Source of the DNA: Brevibacterium renqingii
GTDB lineage: Bacteria; Actinomycetota; Actinomycetes; Actinomycetales; Brevibacteriaceae
Length of the DNA stretch: 64,000 bases
Direction of reading: 5' to 3'
Assembly: GCF_017808105.1 (NCBI RefSeq)
Contig: NZ_JADBHF010000002.1
Coordinates: 248,001 to 312,000 of the forward strand
Of this stretch, positions 42,384-50,763 are shown in pieces. Made by a program: the position numbers and the translations under genes. The notes beneath the pieces are model-generated. The model was not told where the DNA came from. It made no database searches and saw only the letters and a list, made by a program, of their open reading frames with translations. How positions within the stretch are numbered: the stretch's first letter is position 1; the number at the start of each line of letters is the position of its first letter.

Positions 42384-44102
42384 TTAGATGCTGCCCTGCT
42401 CGGTCGGAGTGTTCAGGCTCTGCTCGGTCAGAGTGTTCAGGCTCTGCAGCTCTGGCCCTCCCGCCTCGGCGAGCACGTCGTCGATCGACTGTCCGCGCCG
42501 GATGAGGAAGAACTGCGGCGCGAGCCCGCCGTTGCGGGTCGCGGCCCCGGCGGACTGCGGCACTGTCACCTCGGACTGCTGCGCGGTCCCTTCGGAGCCG
42601 GCTCCGACGGCTCCCTCGACAGTCGAGGCTCCCGCGGCGCAGTAGCCGTAGACGGGCACGCGTGGGAGGAGGTTGTAGGAGAACGGATTCGAGAAGTAGT
42701 AGGCGCCGGTCTCGGGCACGGCCACGAGGTCGCCCGCGTCGAGGCGGGGCAGCATCCGGTCGCGGGCCAGGAGGTCACCGGAGAAGCAGGCCGGCCCGGC
42801 GACATCGGTGGGGGTCGCCTCGGCGGTCTTCGGTTCACCGTCCGCGGTGAAGGGCAGGATGCGCAGCGGCCAGTCCGCGGGCGCATAGGCGGTGCGGGTG
42901 GCGACCTGGACGCCGGCCTGGGTCATGGCGATGCGGCGGCCTCCCGTGGTCTTCGCGTACTCGACCCGCGTGAGGATGGTGCCGGCCTTGGCCAGCAGCG
43001 CCCGGCCGAACTCCGTGACGATATCGAAGTCGAACAGTTCCGGCACCTGCTCCTCGAGCACGGCCCGGTACTCGGCGAAGGTCGGAGTGACGTCCTCGCC
43101 CTCGAAGTTCACCGACAGTCCCCCGCCGATGTCGATGCGGGTGATTCGCCGGCGGTCGGACACGGCTCGTGCGTCGCTCAGGGTTGTCGGATCCGACGCG
43201 TCCGAATCAGAAGCCGCTCGCGCGTTGATCTCCTGAGCGAGGTCGACGGCAGCGCGGACGCCGACGGCGGCCCGGTCGAGGCTGATGCCCTGTGAGCCGG
43301 AATGGACGTGGATCTGATTGAGCCAGGGTCGGGCCAGATAGGCCTCGATGAGCTTCTCGCGGGCGTCGGGATCGGCCAATCCGATGCCGAACTTCGAGGT
43401 CTCGGTGGCGGTGCTCAGCGCGCCGATCGCGCCGGTTCCCGACTGCGGATTGATGCGGATGCCGATCCGCGCCGAGGCGGGGCTGGGCACCTCCGACCCC
43501 GTCGGGGCGGAGCCCGGCACTTCCGATCGCGCCGAGGCGGGGTCGGACTGTCCGGCCCCGGCAGAGTGACCGCGCCGACGTTCACCGAGGAGAGCGTCGA
43601 GGCGGGCGAGCTCTTCGAAGTTGTCGACGTTGATCGAGACGCCGAGGTCGACGGCCCGCCGCAGCTCCGTCCAGGTCTTGGCCGGGGAGTCGAAGACGAT
43701 CCGTTCAGGAGTGAAACCCGCGGCGAGGGCGAGTTCGAGTTCGCCGGAGCTGGCGACCTCGCAGCCGGCACCCGCCTCGGCGTAGCGGTGCAGCAGCGCA
43801 CGCACGGGCACGGCCTTGCAGGCCACCGCATGGAGGACATCCCTCTGCGAGACGAAAGCCGCGTTCAGCCGCTCGAACGCGGCACTCAGCCCATCGAGGT
43901 CCATGAGACCGAGCACCGGGGTCCGGTCCGTGAGAACGGGCACGCAGGCACGTGCGGCAGGTTCCGGCTCGAAACCGTCCGGGGGACGGCCGCCCGGCTC
44001 GAAGCCGTCCGCGTCGCCGTCTCCGGCGGCATTGCTGGTCTCGGCGATCGCTCTGATCGCCCGTGCCCGGCTGTCCGGGATCGAATGGTGACTGCTCGGC
44101 AT
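42384..44102 (-). CDS. diaminopimelate decarboxylase-like PLP enzyme (fold III)
   Basis: A 572-residue fold-III PLP decarboxylase. The PLP lysine is Lys96 (LHAVACKAVPVRALL); others are GAGCEVASSGELELAL, IHVHSGSQGISL, the phosphate-binding DIGGGLSVNFEG, EFGRALLAKAG and the substrate-site motif GPACFSGDLLARD. In true LysA the last is usually C-E-S; here Glu is replaced by Phe, so the preferred substrate may not be meso-diaminopimelate. The chain is about 150 residues longer than usual, with Pro/Ser/Ala repeats near 185-215 and a SLNTLTEQSLNTPTEQ tail from a 24-bp DNA repeat. Peptide and TRAP transporter genes are upstream in order; a PucR regulator is next door. Confidence 0.82.
   Translation of the reverse strand: MPSSHHSIPDSRARAIRAIAETSNAAGDGDADGFEPGGRPPDGFEPEPAARACVPVLTDRTPVLGLMDLDGLSAAFERLNAAFVSQRDVLHAVACKAVPVRALLHRYAEAGAGCEVASSGELELALAAGFTPERIVFDSPAKTWTELRRAVDLGVSINVDNFEELARLDALLGERRRGHSAGAGQSDPASARSEVPGSAPTGSEVPSPASARIGIRINPQSGTGAIGALSTATETSKFGIGLADPDAREKLIEAYLARPWLNQIHVHSGSQGISLDRAAVGVRAAVDLAQEINARAASDSDASDPTTLSDARAVSDRRRITRIDIGGGLSVNFEGEDVTPTFAEYRAVLEEQVPELFDFDIVTEFGRALLAKAGTILTRVEYAKTTGGRRIAMTQAGVQVATRTAYAPADWPLRILPFTADGEPKTAEATPTDVAGPACFSGDLLARDRMLPRLDAGDLVAVPETGAYYFSNPFSYNLLPRVPVYGYCAAGASTVEGAVGAGSEGTAQQSEVTVPQSAGAATRNGGLAPQFFLIRRGQSIDDVLAEAGGPELQSLNTLTEQSLNTPTEQGSI
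42397..42446. repeat. in-frame 24-bp duplication at end of decarboxylase gene
   Basis: Two copies of a 24-bp unit starting TGCTCGGTC(G/A)GAGTGTTC at 42397 and 42421 encode the repeated SLNT(L/P)TEQ tail just before the stop codon of the decarboxylase-like gene. Confidence 0.85.
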
Positions 44103-44214
44103 ACCGTCCTCTGTTCGTGATCTCCTGTCACTGTAGGACGACTGCCCTGAACGATCCGACGATAACGTGCCAAACTTCGCCGCCCCGGATTGTGTGTTTC
44201 ACACGAGAGGCGTT

Positions 44215-45861
44215 TCAGCCGCTCGCGCGGTCATGGGCGAGCACCGAGAGCTCGAGCCACAGCCTGTCGGCCGGCGCGGCCGTCGACAGCCCGGTGATCT
44301 CTTCGATCCGGCCCAGCCGATGTCGCAGCGAATTCGTGTGCACGTGCAGCCGGCGGGAGGCCTCGGCAGAGTTGCCGACCGTGGCGAAGTACACGCGCAG
44401 GGTCTCGAGCAGGCTGCCGTTGTGGTTCGCATCGTGGCGGGCCAGCACACGAGCCGGCCGCACCACACGTTCGTCTCCGTCCCTCCCACCGGCGGAGAGC
44501 AGCGCATCGGCGACGCGCAGCCCGACGACCTCGGCGGCGACATCGGCGGCCGTTGCGCCGGTGAGCGACTCGTCCGACGCCGGGCCCGAGTCGGCGGGTT
44601 CCGGCCTGCGCGGCAGGGCGTCGACGACATAGACGGCCTCGGTCCACGAGCGATGCACCTCGTCGAGGCGGTCCACGGCGCCGCCGACGCCGAAGCACAG
44701 CCGTTCGCCGGCAGGCAGCGACCGCCGGAGCGTGGCCAGCACATGGTCTCGGATCCGCTCGGCGTCCAGCGGCTCGCTCATCTGCACGAGAGCCGCAAGG
44801 TGAGCGCCCTTTCCTGCGATCGGGCCGAGGTCCGCACCGGGATCGACATGTGCGAGCACGGCGTCTGCGAAGGCGGCCCGAAGGTGGAACCGCAGGACGG
44901 GCTCTCGCTCGGGGGCCACCTCGGCGAAGGCGAGGGCACAGTAGTGCCCGGAGAACGGCAGCGCCAGCAGGGTCGCCGCAGGACCGAGGTCGACCGAGCC
45001 GGCGAGGATTCCGCTGAGCGCCTCGCGGCGGATGCGCTTCTCGAACGGCGAGCGGCGCAGCGTCCGCAGCATCACCGGCAGGGCGGCACGCGCGGCGTCC
45101 CGGAGCACGTCCCGCAGCGGCCCGGGATCGACTGCAGCCGGATAGGCCGCCCAGATCGTGCCGATCAGCTCGCCCTCACTGCGCAGGGCGATGACCGATC
45201 GGGCCGGAGAGCTGCCCGCTGCGGGACGTTCGACGACGTCGGTGGAGCGTCGGATGGTGTCGAGGAAGCCCGATTCCTCGAGCTCGGCGATCCGCCAGGC
45301 GGGGATGGCGCCGGAGAGGATCGTCTCCCGTCGGATCTCATCGAGTTCACCGCCGAGGTTGGCGTGGGCCAAAACGCGGGAGCCCGGGTCCTCGATCGTG
45401 ATCGACGCCCCCGTCGACTCGGCGATGACCGCCGCCAGCGCGCTGAGGTCGTCGACATCGGGCCAGGCCAGGGCGCTCGTCACTCCCTCGGTGAGCTGGC
45501 GCAGGTGGACGAGTGTCTCCGACCATGTCACATGCGGTGAGCGTTCGAGGAGGACGGGAGCGTCTTCCGTGTGCCCGGATGTCTCGGCGTCGCCGAGGTG
45601 GGCATGCGCTCCGGGCGGGAGGACGAGCGCTGCGGCTTCGGCGTGCTCGGCGAGGATCGTGTCGAGGCCCGAGCGGCTGTGCACCGCCTCGGTGATGAGG
45701 ACGACGGCTCCTCGCGTCCGCGCAGCAGGTGCCTGCGACAGGTCGAAGCCGAAGTCGATCCGGGTGACCTCGTGATCGCGGGCTGCCTCGGTCAGTGGGA
45801 GGAGGAGGCTCTCGGCGTCCCGGAGCAGCCGGGACAGGCGAACGCCAGCGGTGTCGGTCAT
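44215..45861 (-). CDS. PucR family transcriptional regulator
   Basis: A 548-residue regulator from ATG 45861 (MTDTAGVRLSRLLRDAESLLL); an in-frame extension to 46014 lacks similarity. The N-terminal PucR domain (about 1-130) is followed by a GGDEF/CdaR-like central region, and the C-terminal helix-turn-helix of the CdaR type is LLETLRVYFATVGNSAEASRRLHVHTNSLRHRLGRIEEITG. PucR proteins usually activate purine or amino-acid catabolism. It adjoins the decarboxylase-like gene, probably its target together with the TRAP system. Its own binding sites are not identifiable. Confidence 0.88.
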   Translation of the reverse strand: MTDTAGVRLSRLLRDAESLLLPLTEAARDHEVTRIDFGFDLSQAPAARTRGAVVLITEAVHSRSGLDTILAEHAEAAALVLPPGAHAHLGDAETSGHTEDAPVLLERSPHVTWSETLVHLRQLTEGVTSALAWPDVDDLSALAAVIAESTGASITIEDPGSRVLAHANLGGELDEIRRETILSGAIPAWRIAELEESGFLDTIRRSTDVVERPAAGSSPARSVIALRSEGELIGTIWAAYPAAVDPGPLRDVLRDAARAALPVMLRTLRRSPFEKRIRREALSGILAGSVDLGPAATLLALPFSGHYCALAFAEVAPEREPVLRFHLRAAFADAVLAHVDPGADLGPIAGKGAHLAALVQMSEPLDAERIRDHVLATLRRSLPAGERLCFGVGGAVDRLDEVHRSWTEAVYVVDALPRRPEPADSGPASDESLTGATAADVAAEVVGLRVADALLSAGGRDGDERVVRPARVLARHDANHNGSLLETLRVYFATVGNSAEASRRLHVHTNSLRHRLGRIEEITGLSTAAPADRLWLELSVLAHDRASG

Positions 45862-46065
45862 GTTCTCACTGTAGCCAATGGCGACCGCTGCCCCTTCCGG
45901 GGGAGACGATCGCGAACCCGGGGACCGGGACGGCAGGACGCGGTGAGTCACCCCGTCTGCCGTGCTCTGACTCTTCGTCCGATCAACCGCGTCTTCGGCT
46001 TCGCCGACGGACACGACGTCAGCCGTCCCCGCTGGCTGGCGCCCCGGCCCAGCCGGTCTCAGCTC

Positions 46066-46575
46066 TCAGCCTCGCCGTTCATCGGGAGTCGTCCCCTCCT
46101 GCGCCTGGGCGTGCCTGTGGCGGTGCCGCGGACCGAGGACGTGCGGAATGATGAGAGCGATCAGTGCGAGGATTGCGCAAGGCACCACCGAGTCCGCGAT
46201 CGCCTGACGGGGCCATGGCAGAACGCACGGCTGACCGTCGACGGCGACCTGCCTGCTCCAGGCCTTCTTTTCCACCTCGACACCGTCACTGATGCACGAC
46301 AGCGATGCGATGCCAGCGGCGAACCGAGTCGGTCCGAGGTGAAACTCCACCCAGTCGTCGACGCCCGGCTGTTCCACTTCGACCGCGGCGAGCTCAGTCA
46401 CCTTTCCGTGCAGTTCGAGCGGGATCAGAGACCTCTGCCAAGCCACGGCAGCGCCGAGGACGATGAAGATCGCACAGATGAGAAACAGAAGGAGCACCGA
46501 CGCCCGTCTCCACCCGCTGTGCGGGCGCCCCCTGCCTCTGCGACGAGCGGGGACTCGATCAGAGCAGCCCGACAA
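46066..46575 (-). CDS. hypothetical two-helix membrane protein
   Basis: A 169-residue protein with a basic N-terminus, membrane helix 1 (about residues 26-46), an outer domain of about 85 residues with two Cys (LSCISD and GQPCVLPW) and helix 2 (about 128-148), then a His/Arg-rich tail. No family recognised. The start is a TTG at 46575 overlapping the end of the next gene upstream by 17 bp; a different start is possible. Codon bias in this frame is like that of neighbouring genes, which supports it being real. Confidence 0.55.
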   Translation of the reverse strand: MSGCSDRVPARRRGRGRPHSGWRRASVLLLFLICAIFIVLGAAVAWQRSLIPLELHGKVTELAAVEVEQPGVDDWVEFHLGPTRFAAGIASLSCISDGVEVEKKAWSRQVAVDGQPCVLPWPRQAIADSVVPCAILALIALIIPHVLGPRHRHRHAQAQEGTTPDERRG

Positions 46576-47062
46576 AACTCGCCCCCATCGCGATCATGAC
46601 CAGCCCCAGACCAATCAGGGCAGATCCTTTCACGGCTGCGGCCGCGGGGGTTCCTGGCGGCTCGGGGGCGAGGACGCAGATCAGACCGATGCATGCCGCA
46701 CCCAATGACTGGTGGACGATATCCGACCAGTCGGCAGTCGGGTCGCCGAAGACTCTGTATTCGATCACCATGCCGATGCCGATCGCCAGCAGCGTGGCGA
46801 GGACGACGAGCAGGCCGCTGAGCCGTTCGGGTGCATGTCCGCGCCGCGAAGCCCAGGCGACGAGCGGCGGTGCCATTGCGATGAGGATGAGGCCACCGCC
46901 GACCCCGGCGAGGTAATGAGCGGCGAAGTCGAAGCGTCCGGACACCGCGAAGTACCCGAGGGACCCGAGAGCGGCAAAGCAGCAGATGGCAAAGGAGCGC
47001 CGCAGGAATACAGCCGCCTCTGCCGGCCATCGGCCGGGGAGGTTCTGCTCGGTTGCAGCCAT
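46559..47062 (-). CDS. hypothetical membrane protein, four to five helices
   Basis: A 167-residue hydrophobic protein, ATG start MAATEQNLPGRWPAEA, with about five membrane helices (25-43, 50-68, 82-102, 115-135, 145-166). No domain is recognised. It is immediately upstream of the other membrane protein, overlapping by 17 bp, so the two may be a unit. The surrounding 204-bp (45862-46065) and 251-bp (47063-47313) gaps hold no other gene that I can support. Confidence 0.65.
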   Translation of the reverse strand: MAATEQNLPGRWPAEAAVFLRRSFAICCFAALGSLGYFAVSGRFDFAAHYLAGVGGGLILIAMAPPLVAWASRRGHAPERLSGLLVVLATLLAIGIGMVIEYRVFGDPTADWSDIVHQSLGAACIGLICVLAPEPPGTPAAAAVKGSALIGLGLVMIAMGASFVGLL

Positions 47063-47256
47063 GTGTGCGCCCCTTCACGAAGTCGGCGTCGGCGGAGTGC
47101 GCGCGATCCTGAACAGCAGTGCTTCGACGAAGGGCGAAGCACCGTTCTGGAAGTCTATTCCGACGAGGCGGACGAGACCCCTGGTCGGGTTGAGAAATGC
47201 GGCATCCCGCATTTCCGTCGGTGGTGACTGCTGTGAGGAGTCTGTGAATGCAGACG

Positions 47257-47298
47257 ACGGCGGCGCAGACAACTCGCAAGGCATCTGCGCCGCCGTCA
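47257..47298 (-). terminator. hairpin terminator behind gabT
   Basis: Perfect 14-bp arms GACGGCGGCGCAGA (47257-47270) and its complement (47285-47298) around a 14-nt loop, 16 bp after the gabT stop on the minus strand. No T tract follows. Confidence 0.65.
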
Positions 47299-47313
47299 GG
47301 CGGCTGCGGGCGG

Positions 47314-48678
47314 TCAGCCGAGGAGTTCGGCCAGGCCCGCCTCGATGACGTCGAACGCGTCGTTCAGCAGTTCGTCGGAGATCGTCAGCGGCGGCAGGAA
47401 GCGCAGAATGTTGCCGAAGGTGCCCGTCGTGAGCACGAGCACGCCGTTCTTCGCACAGTGGTCGGCGAGCTTCTTGACCAGATCGGGGTTCGGCTCGATC
47501 GAGTCGTGCTCGACGAACTCGGCGGCGATCATGGCACCGCGGCCGCGGATGTCGCCGACCTCGGGGTACTTCGACTGCAGCTTGGTCAGACGGTCGACGA
47601 GGATCTCACCGATATGTGCGGCGTTGGCGACCAGTCCGTCCTCTTCGTATGCGGCGATCGCTCCGAGGGCCGCGGCACAGGCGGTCGGGTTGCCGCCGTA
47701 GGTTCCACCGAGGCGGCCCGGGCCGACCGAGTCCATGATCTCCGCGCGACCGGTCACGGCCGACAGCGGCAGACCGCCGGCGATGCCCTTGGCCGTGGTG
47801 ATCAGGTCGGGGACGATGCCCTCCCATTCGGAGGCGAACATCTTGCCGGTGCGGGCGAAGCCGGCCTGCACCTCGTCGGCGACGAAGACGATGCCCTTCT
47901 CGCGGGCGTAGTCGACGAGCGTGGGCAGGAAGCCCTCGGCCGGGACGATGAAGCCGCCCTCGCCCTGGATGGGTTCGATGACGATCGCGGCAACGTATTC
48001 GGAGCCGATCTGCTTCTCGATCATCGTGATGACGCGCTTGGCTGCGTCCTCACCGCTGATCTTCGTGCCCGCGGCGTCGTTGTCCCGGTACGGGTACGAC
48101 ATCGGGGCCCGGTAGACCTCCCCGGCGAAGGGACCGAAGCCGGCCTTGTAGGGGGCGGCCTTCGAGGTCATCGCCATGGTCAGGTTCGTGCGACCGTGGT
48201 AGGCGTGGTCGAAGACGACGACGGCATCGCGGCCGGTGTGGGCGCGGGCGATCTTCACTGCGTTCTCGACCGCCTCGGCGCCGGAGTTCAGCAGCACGGT
48301 GCGCTTCTCGTGGTCTCCCGGAGTGACGCGGTTGAGGGCTTCGGCGACCTCGACATAGTTCTCGTACGGGTTGACCATGAAGCAGGTATGGGTGAATGCC
48401 TCGAGCTGGGCCTTCGCCTTCTCGACCACGCGCGGATTCGAGTTCCCGGCCGTGGTCACGGCGATGCCCGAACCGAGGTCGATGAGCTGGTTGCCGTCGG
48501 CGTCCTTGAGGATGCCGCCGCCGGCCGCCACCACGTAGGCAGGCAAGCTCGAACCGACACCGGTCGCCACGGCGCTTCTGCGCCGCTCCTCGAGTTCACG
48601 GGACTTCGGTCCCGGAATCTCAGTGACGATCTTACGTTCCTGCGGCAGAGCTTCGCCGCCAATCTCCAAAGCTGTCAT
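47314..48678 (-). CDS. gabT: 4-aminobutyrate--2-oxoglutarate transaminase
   Basis: A 454-residue class III PLP aminotransferase. Family features are NSGAEAVENAVKIARAHTGRDAVVVFDHAYHGRTNLTMAMT, VIEPIQGEGGFIVPAEGFL, FVADEVQAGFARTGKMFA (Asp of the PLP N1 contact) and the PLP lysine in ITTAKGIAGGLPLSAVTGRAEIMD. The end has GALLxx-type family length. It degrades GABA to succinic semialdehyde, and homologues also act on 5-aminovalerate from lysine breakdown, which could connect to the decarboxylase-like gene nearby. No succinic-semialdehyde dehydrogenase is in the window. Confidence 0.93.
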   Translation of the reverse strand: MTALEIGGEALPQERKIVTEIPGPKSRELEERRRSAVATGVGSSLPAYVVAAGGGILKDADGNQLIDLGSGIAVTTAGNSNPRVVEKAKAQLEAFTHTCFMVNPYENYVEVAEALNRVTPGDHEKRTVLLNSGAEAVENAVKIARAHTGRDAVVVFDHAYHGRTNLTMAMTSKAAPYKAGFGPFAGEVYRAPMSYPYRDNDAAGTKISGEDAAKRVITMIEKQIGSEYVAAIVIEPIQGEGGFIVPAEGFLPTLVDYAREKGIVFVADEVQAGFARTGKMFASEWEGIVPDLITTAKGIAGGLPLSAVTGRAEIMDSVGPGRLGGTYGGNPTACAAALGAIAAYEEDGLVANAAHIGEILVDRLTKLQSKYPEVGDIRGRGAMIAAEFVEHDSIEPNPDLVKKLADHCAKNGVLVLTTGTFGNILRFLPPLTISDELLNDAFDVIEAGLAELLG

Positions 48679-48806
48679 AAGGGGAACAATAGGGGTTCCC
48701 GACGCTTTTTGTCACTTATCGTCCGCAGGCTGGGCACAGCGCTCGCATTCGGCAACTCCGAGGTGCGGATTCCGTTGCCGTCGGGCAGCTGGGCAGCGCC
48801 CCGAGG

Positions 48807-50021
48807 TCAGCGGTTCTGGTTCCGCATGTCGACGTCCTTGTTGCGTGCCGGAAGCTCGCGTTCGTGTTCGCGCACGGGCACCACGATGGTCTCCTGCGCC
48901 CCGACGACGCGGTCTCCGTCGCTCATTTCGAAGCTCAGGCCGGCCTCGGTGGAGAGGTTGCGTTTGACCACGGCCAGACCGATGGGGCCGAGCTGCCAAT
49001 GCACCATCACCGAGGTCAGGGTGCCCACGGACCGTTCCGATCCGCGGACCTCGGCGAGCACATCGGCTCCCGGGTCCGGAGCGATGTGTCCGGATCCGTC
49101 GAGGTGGACGAAGGTCAGACGCCTGGGCGGCTGTCCCAGGTTGTGCACACGTGCCACGGCCTCCTGACCGCGATAGCAGCCCTTGGCCAGGTGCACGGCC
49201 GTGCGCAGCAGATCGAGTTCGCCGACGAGCGCCTTGTGGTCGATCTCATTCCAGCCCGGACGCCAGGCGGCGATCCGCAGTGCCTCCCAGGCGTCGAACC
49301 CGGCCATGGAGAAGTCCTTGGCCGACAGTCCCTGCAGATCGGAGCGCTTGACGATGCCGATGACGAAGGGCGTCTCGAGACCGGGATGGTCGGTGCCCGC
49401 GATCTCCTGTCCGATGTCGATCTGGGCGTAGGAGGCCGAGCCGACGCCGATGTGCGGCCAGGGATCGGCCCACAGCCGGGTCACGGGCAGCTTCTCGGGC
49501 AGAGCGGTCACGGCGCCGAAGCACTGATAGTCGTCGCTGAGGTCGTCGATCTCGACCCGCATCATGAAGACCATCCTGCGCAGGAAGTCCAGCGTCTCGT
49601 CGGTGCCCAGCTCGCTGATCGCCCACAGCGCCTCACCGTCGTCGACGATCTTGAGCCAGCCCTCGATCCGACCGTTCGGGTCGAGGACGAGGGTCTCGGT
49701 GGACACTCCCGGCGCGAGGGCGTCGATCTTCTGCGTGGTGATCGAGTTGAGCCAGGTCAGGCGGTCCGGCCCGCTCAGCCGCAGCACACGCAGATGAGGG
49801 AGGTCGACGAGGCCGTCCTTCTCCTCGAGCATGCGCTGCTCGCGCAGGGAGGCACCGTAGTGCAGCGGAGTCTCGGACAGGCGCCCGGTTCCCATGACCG
49901 CGGTGGAACTCAGCGGTCGGGCCAGGGAGGACCGGCGCACGGTCGCCTCGGCGGAAGTGCTCTCATTCTCCGGCGACGGCGAATCGGAGGGATCGGAATT
50001 CGGCGACACGGGATCGGTCAT
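48807..50021 (-). CDS. ygfZ: YgfZ/GcvT folate-binding protein (Fe-S cluster maintenance)
   Basis: A 404-residue protein of the YgfZ/IbaG-associated GcvT-like group. The diagnostic motif KGCYRGQEAVAR (K-G-C-Y-x-G-Q-E) with its redox-relevant Cys is clear. Before it are LSGPDRLTWLNSITTQKI, typical of the folate-binding fold. YgfZ uses tetrahydrofolate to support repair or assembly of certain Fe-S enzymes. The first 45 residues are Ser/Pro-rich and disordered; they may be non-essential or reflect an early start. One base separates its ATG from the nitrobindin stop, so cotranslation is likely. Confidence 0.9.
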   Translation of the reverse strand: MTDPVSPNSDPSDSPSPENESTSAEATVRRSSLARPLSSTAVMGTGRLSETPLHYGASLREQRMLEEKDGLVDLPHLRVLRLSGPDRLTWLNSITTQKIDALAPGVSTETLVLDPNGRIEGWLKIVDDGEALWAISELGTDETLDFLRRMVFMMRVEIDDLSDDYQCFGAVTALPEKLPVTRLWADPWPHIGVGSASYAQIDIGQEIAGTDHPGLETPFVIGIVKRSDLQGLSAKDFSMAGFDAWEALRIAAWRPGWNEIDHKALVGELDLLRTAVHLAKGCYRGQEAVARVHNLGQPPRRLTFVHLDGSGHIAPDPGADVLAEVRGSERSVGTLTSVMVHWQLGPIGLAVVKRNLSTEAGLSFEMSDGDRVVGAQETIVVPVREHERELPARNKDVDMRNQNR

Positions 50022-50022
50022 C

Positions 50023-50622
50023 TTAAGACAGCTTCTTCAATCTGGCAGAGGAGTGCGTGGCGAGTTCGTGCCCCAGGGCTGCCATGTCCCAGGCCCACAT
50101 GAGTTCGCCGCCGACGAGGCCGTACATGCGCGTCGAGGCGGTGTACTCCTTCGCGGTCTTCGTTCGGGCCACGACGTCGGTGGCGAGGTCGATGCGCGGG
50201 CCCCTGACGGTTCCCGCGTAGAGTTCCATGACGCCGTGCGGGTGGACGATCTCGGCTTCGATCTCGAAGGCGTCGTCGTTCGTGCGCAGGGTCTCGACCG
50301 CGGCGGCGGAGGTGAAGCTCTGCTGTGCGGTGGGCACCATCATGCCCGGCCCCACGTCACCTTCGTCGTGCTCACGCACGAGCTGCCAGATGCCGGACTC
50401 CAGCGTCAGGGTCGATTCGAGTTCCCCGGATTCGTCGAGCAGCCACGCATGCGCGTTGTACTGGAGGAACGGGGTGCCCTCATGGGCGACGAAGTCGATG
50501 CGCTGGCCGAACTGCTTCTCAGGCGTGTCCGCATAGCCGACCACACCGACGCCCTCCCAGGACCCGATCAGCCAGGACAGCGGGACGAGCTCCGGATGGA
50601 CCGAGGCGTCAAGTTCGATCAT
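50023..50622 (-). CDS. nitrobindin-like heme-binding protein (FABP family)
   Basis: A 199-residue beta-barrel protein. The N-terminal GSWEGVGVVGY motif (G-x-W-x-G-x-G) is the nitrobindin signature, and the C-terminal helix-strand has the heme-ligand region (WDMAALGHELATHSSARL, with candidate proximal His). Nitrobindins bind ferric heme and can convert peroxynitrite. It lies directly upstream of ygfZ, with which it is probably co-regulated, and 5 bp downstream of the 38-residue membrane peptide gene. Confidence 0.88.
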   Translation of the reverse strand: MIELDASVHPELVPLSWLIGSWEGVGVVGYADTPEKQFGQRIDFVAHEGTPFLQYNAHAWLLDESGELESTLTLESGIWQLVREHDEGDVGPGMMVPTAQQSFTSAAAVETLRTNDDAFEIEAEIVHPHGVMELYAGTVRGPRIDLATDVVARTKTAKEYTASTRMYGLVGGELMWAWDMAALGHELATHSSARLKKLS

Positions 50623-50627
50623 AGGAA

Positions 50628-50744
50628 TCAGCGATTGTCTTTGAACAGCGCAGTGACGACCTTGACCCCCACGCCCAGGGCGCCGAGAGCGGCGAGGCCG
50701 ACGAGGCTGGAGAAGACGATTTCGAGAGCAGCGAGATTTTCCAT
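50628..50744 (-). CDS. 38-residue membrane peptide
   Basis: A small ORF from ATG at 50744 to TGA at 50628-50630, too short for standard predictions. It reads MENLAALEIVFSSLVGLAAL and continues through a hydrophobic helix (about residues 5-33) to a short polar end (FKDNR). It lies between the membrane-protein gene and the nitrobindin gene on the same strand, with 5 bp to the next start and a GAGGG purine run just before the ATG. No function is known; the small hydrophobic size suggests a membrane-bound accessory peptide. Real expression is not proven. Confidence 0.6.
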   Translation of the reverse strand: MENLAALEIVFSSLVGLAALGALGVGVKVVTALFKDNR

Positions 50745-50763
50745 GCCCTCAGTCTACAGTTCC

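Noticed and set aside
46425..47279. 284-codon minus-strand frame overlapping the two membrane proteins
   Set aside because: Arg/Pro/His-rich composition and no hydrophobic helices, while the alternative frames give plausible membrane proteins.
47248..49167. 639-codon plus-strand frame opposite gabT and ygfZ
   Set aside because: Both minus-strand genes have intact catalytic motifs; the plus frame is a shadow.
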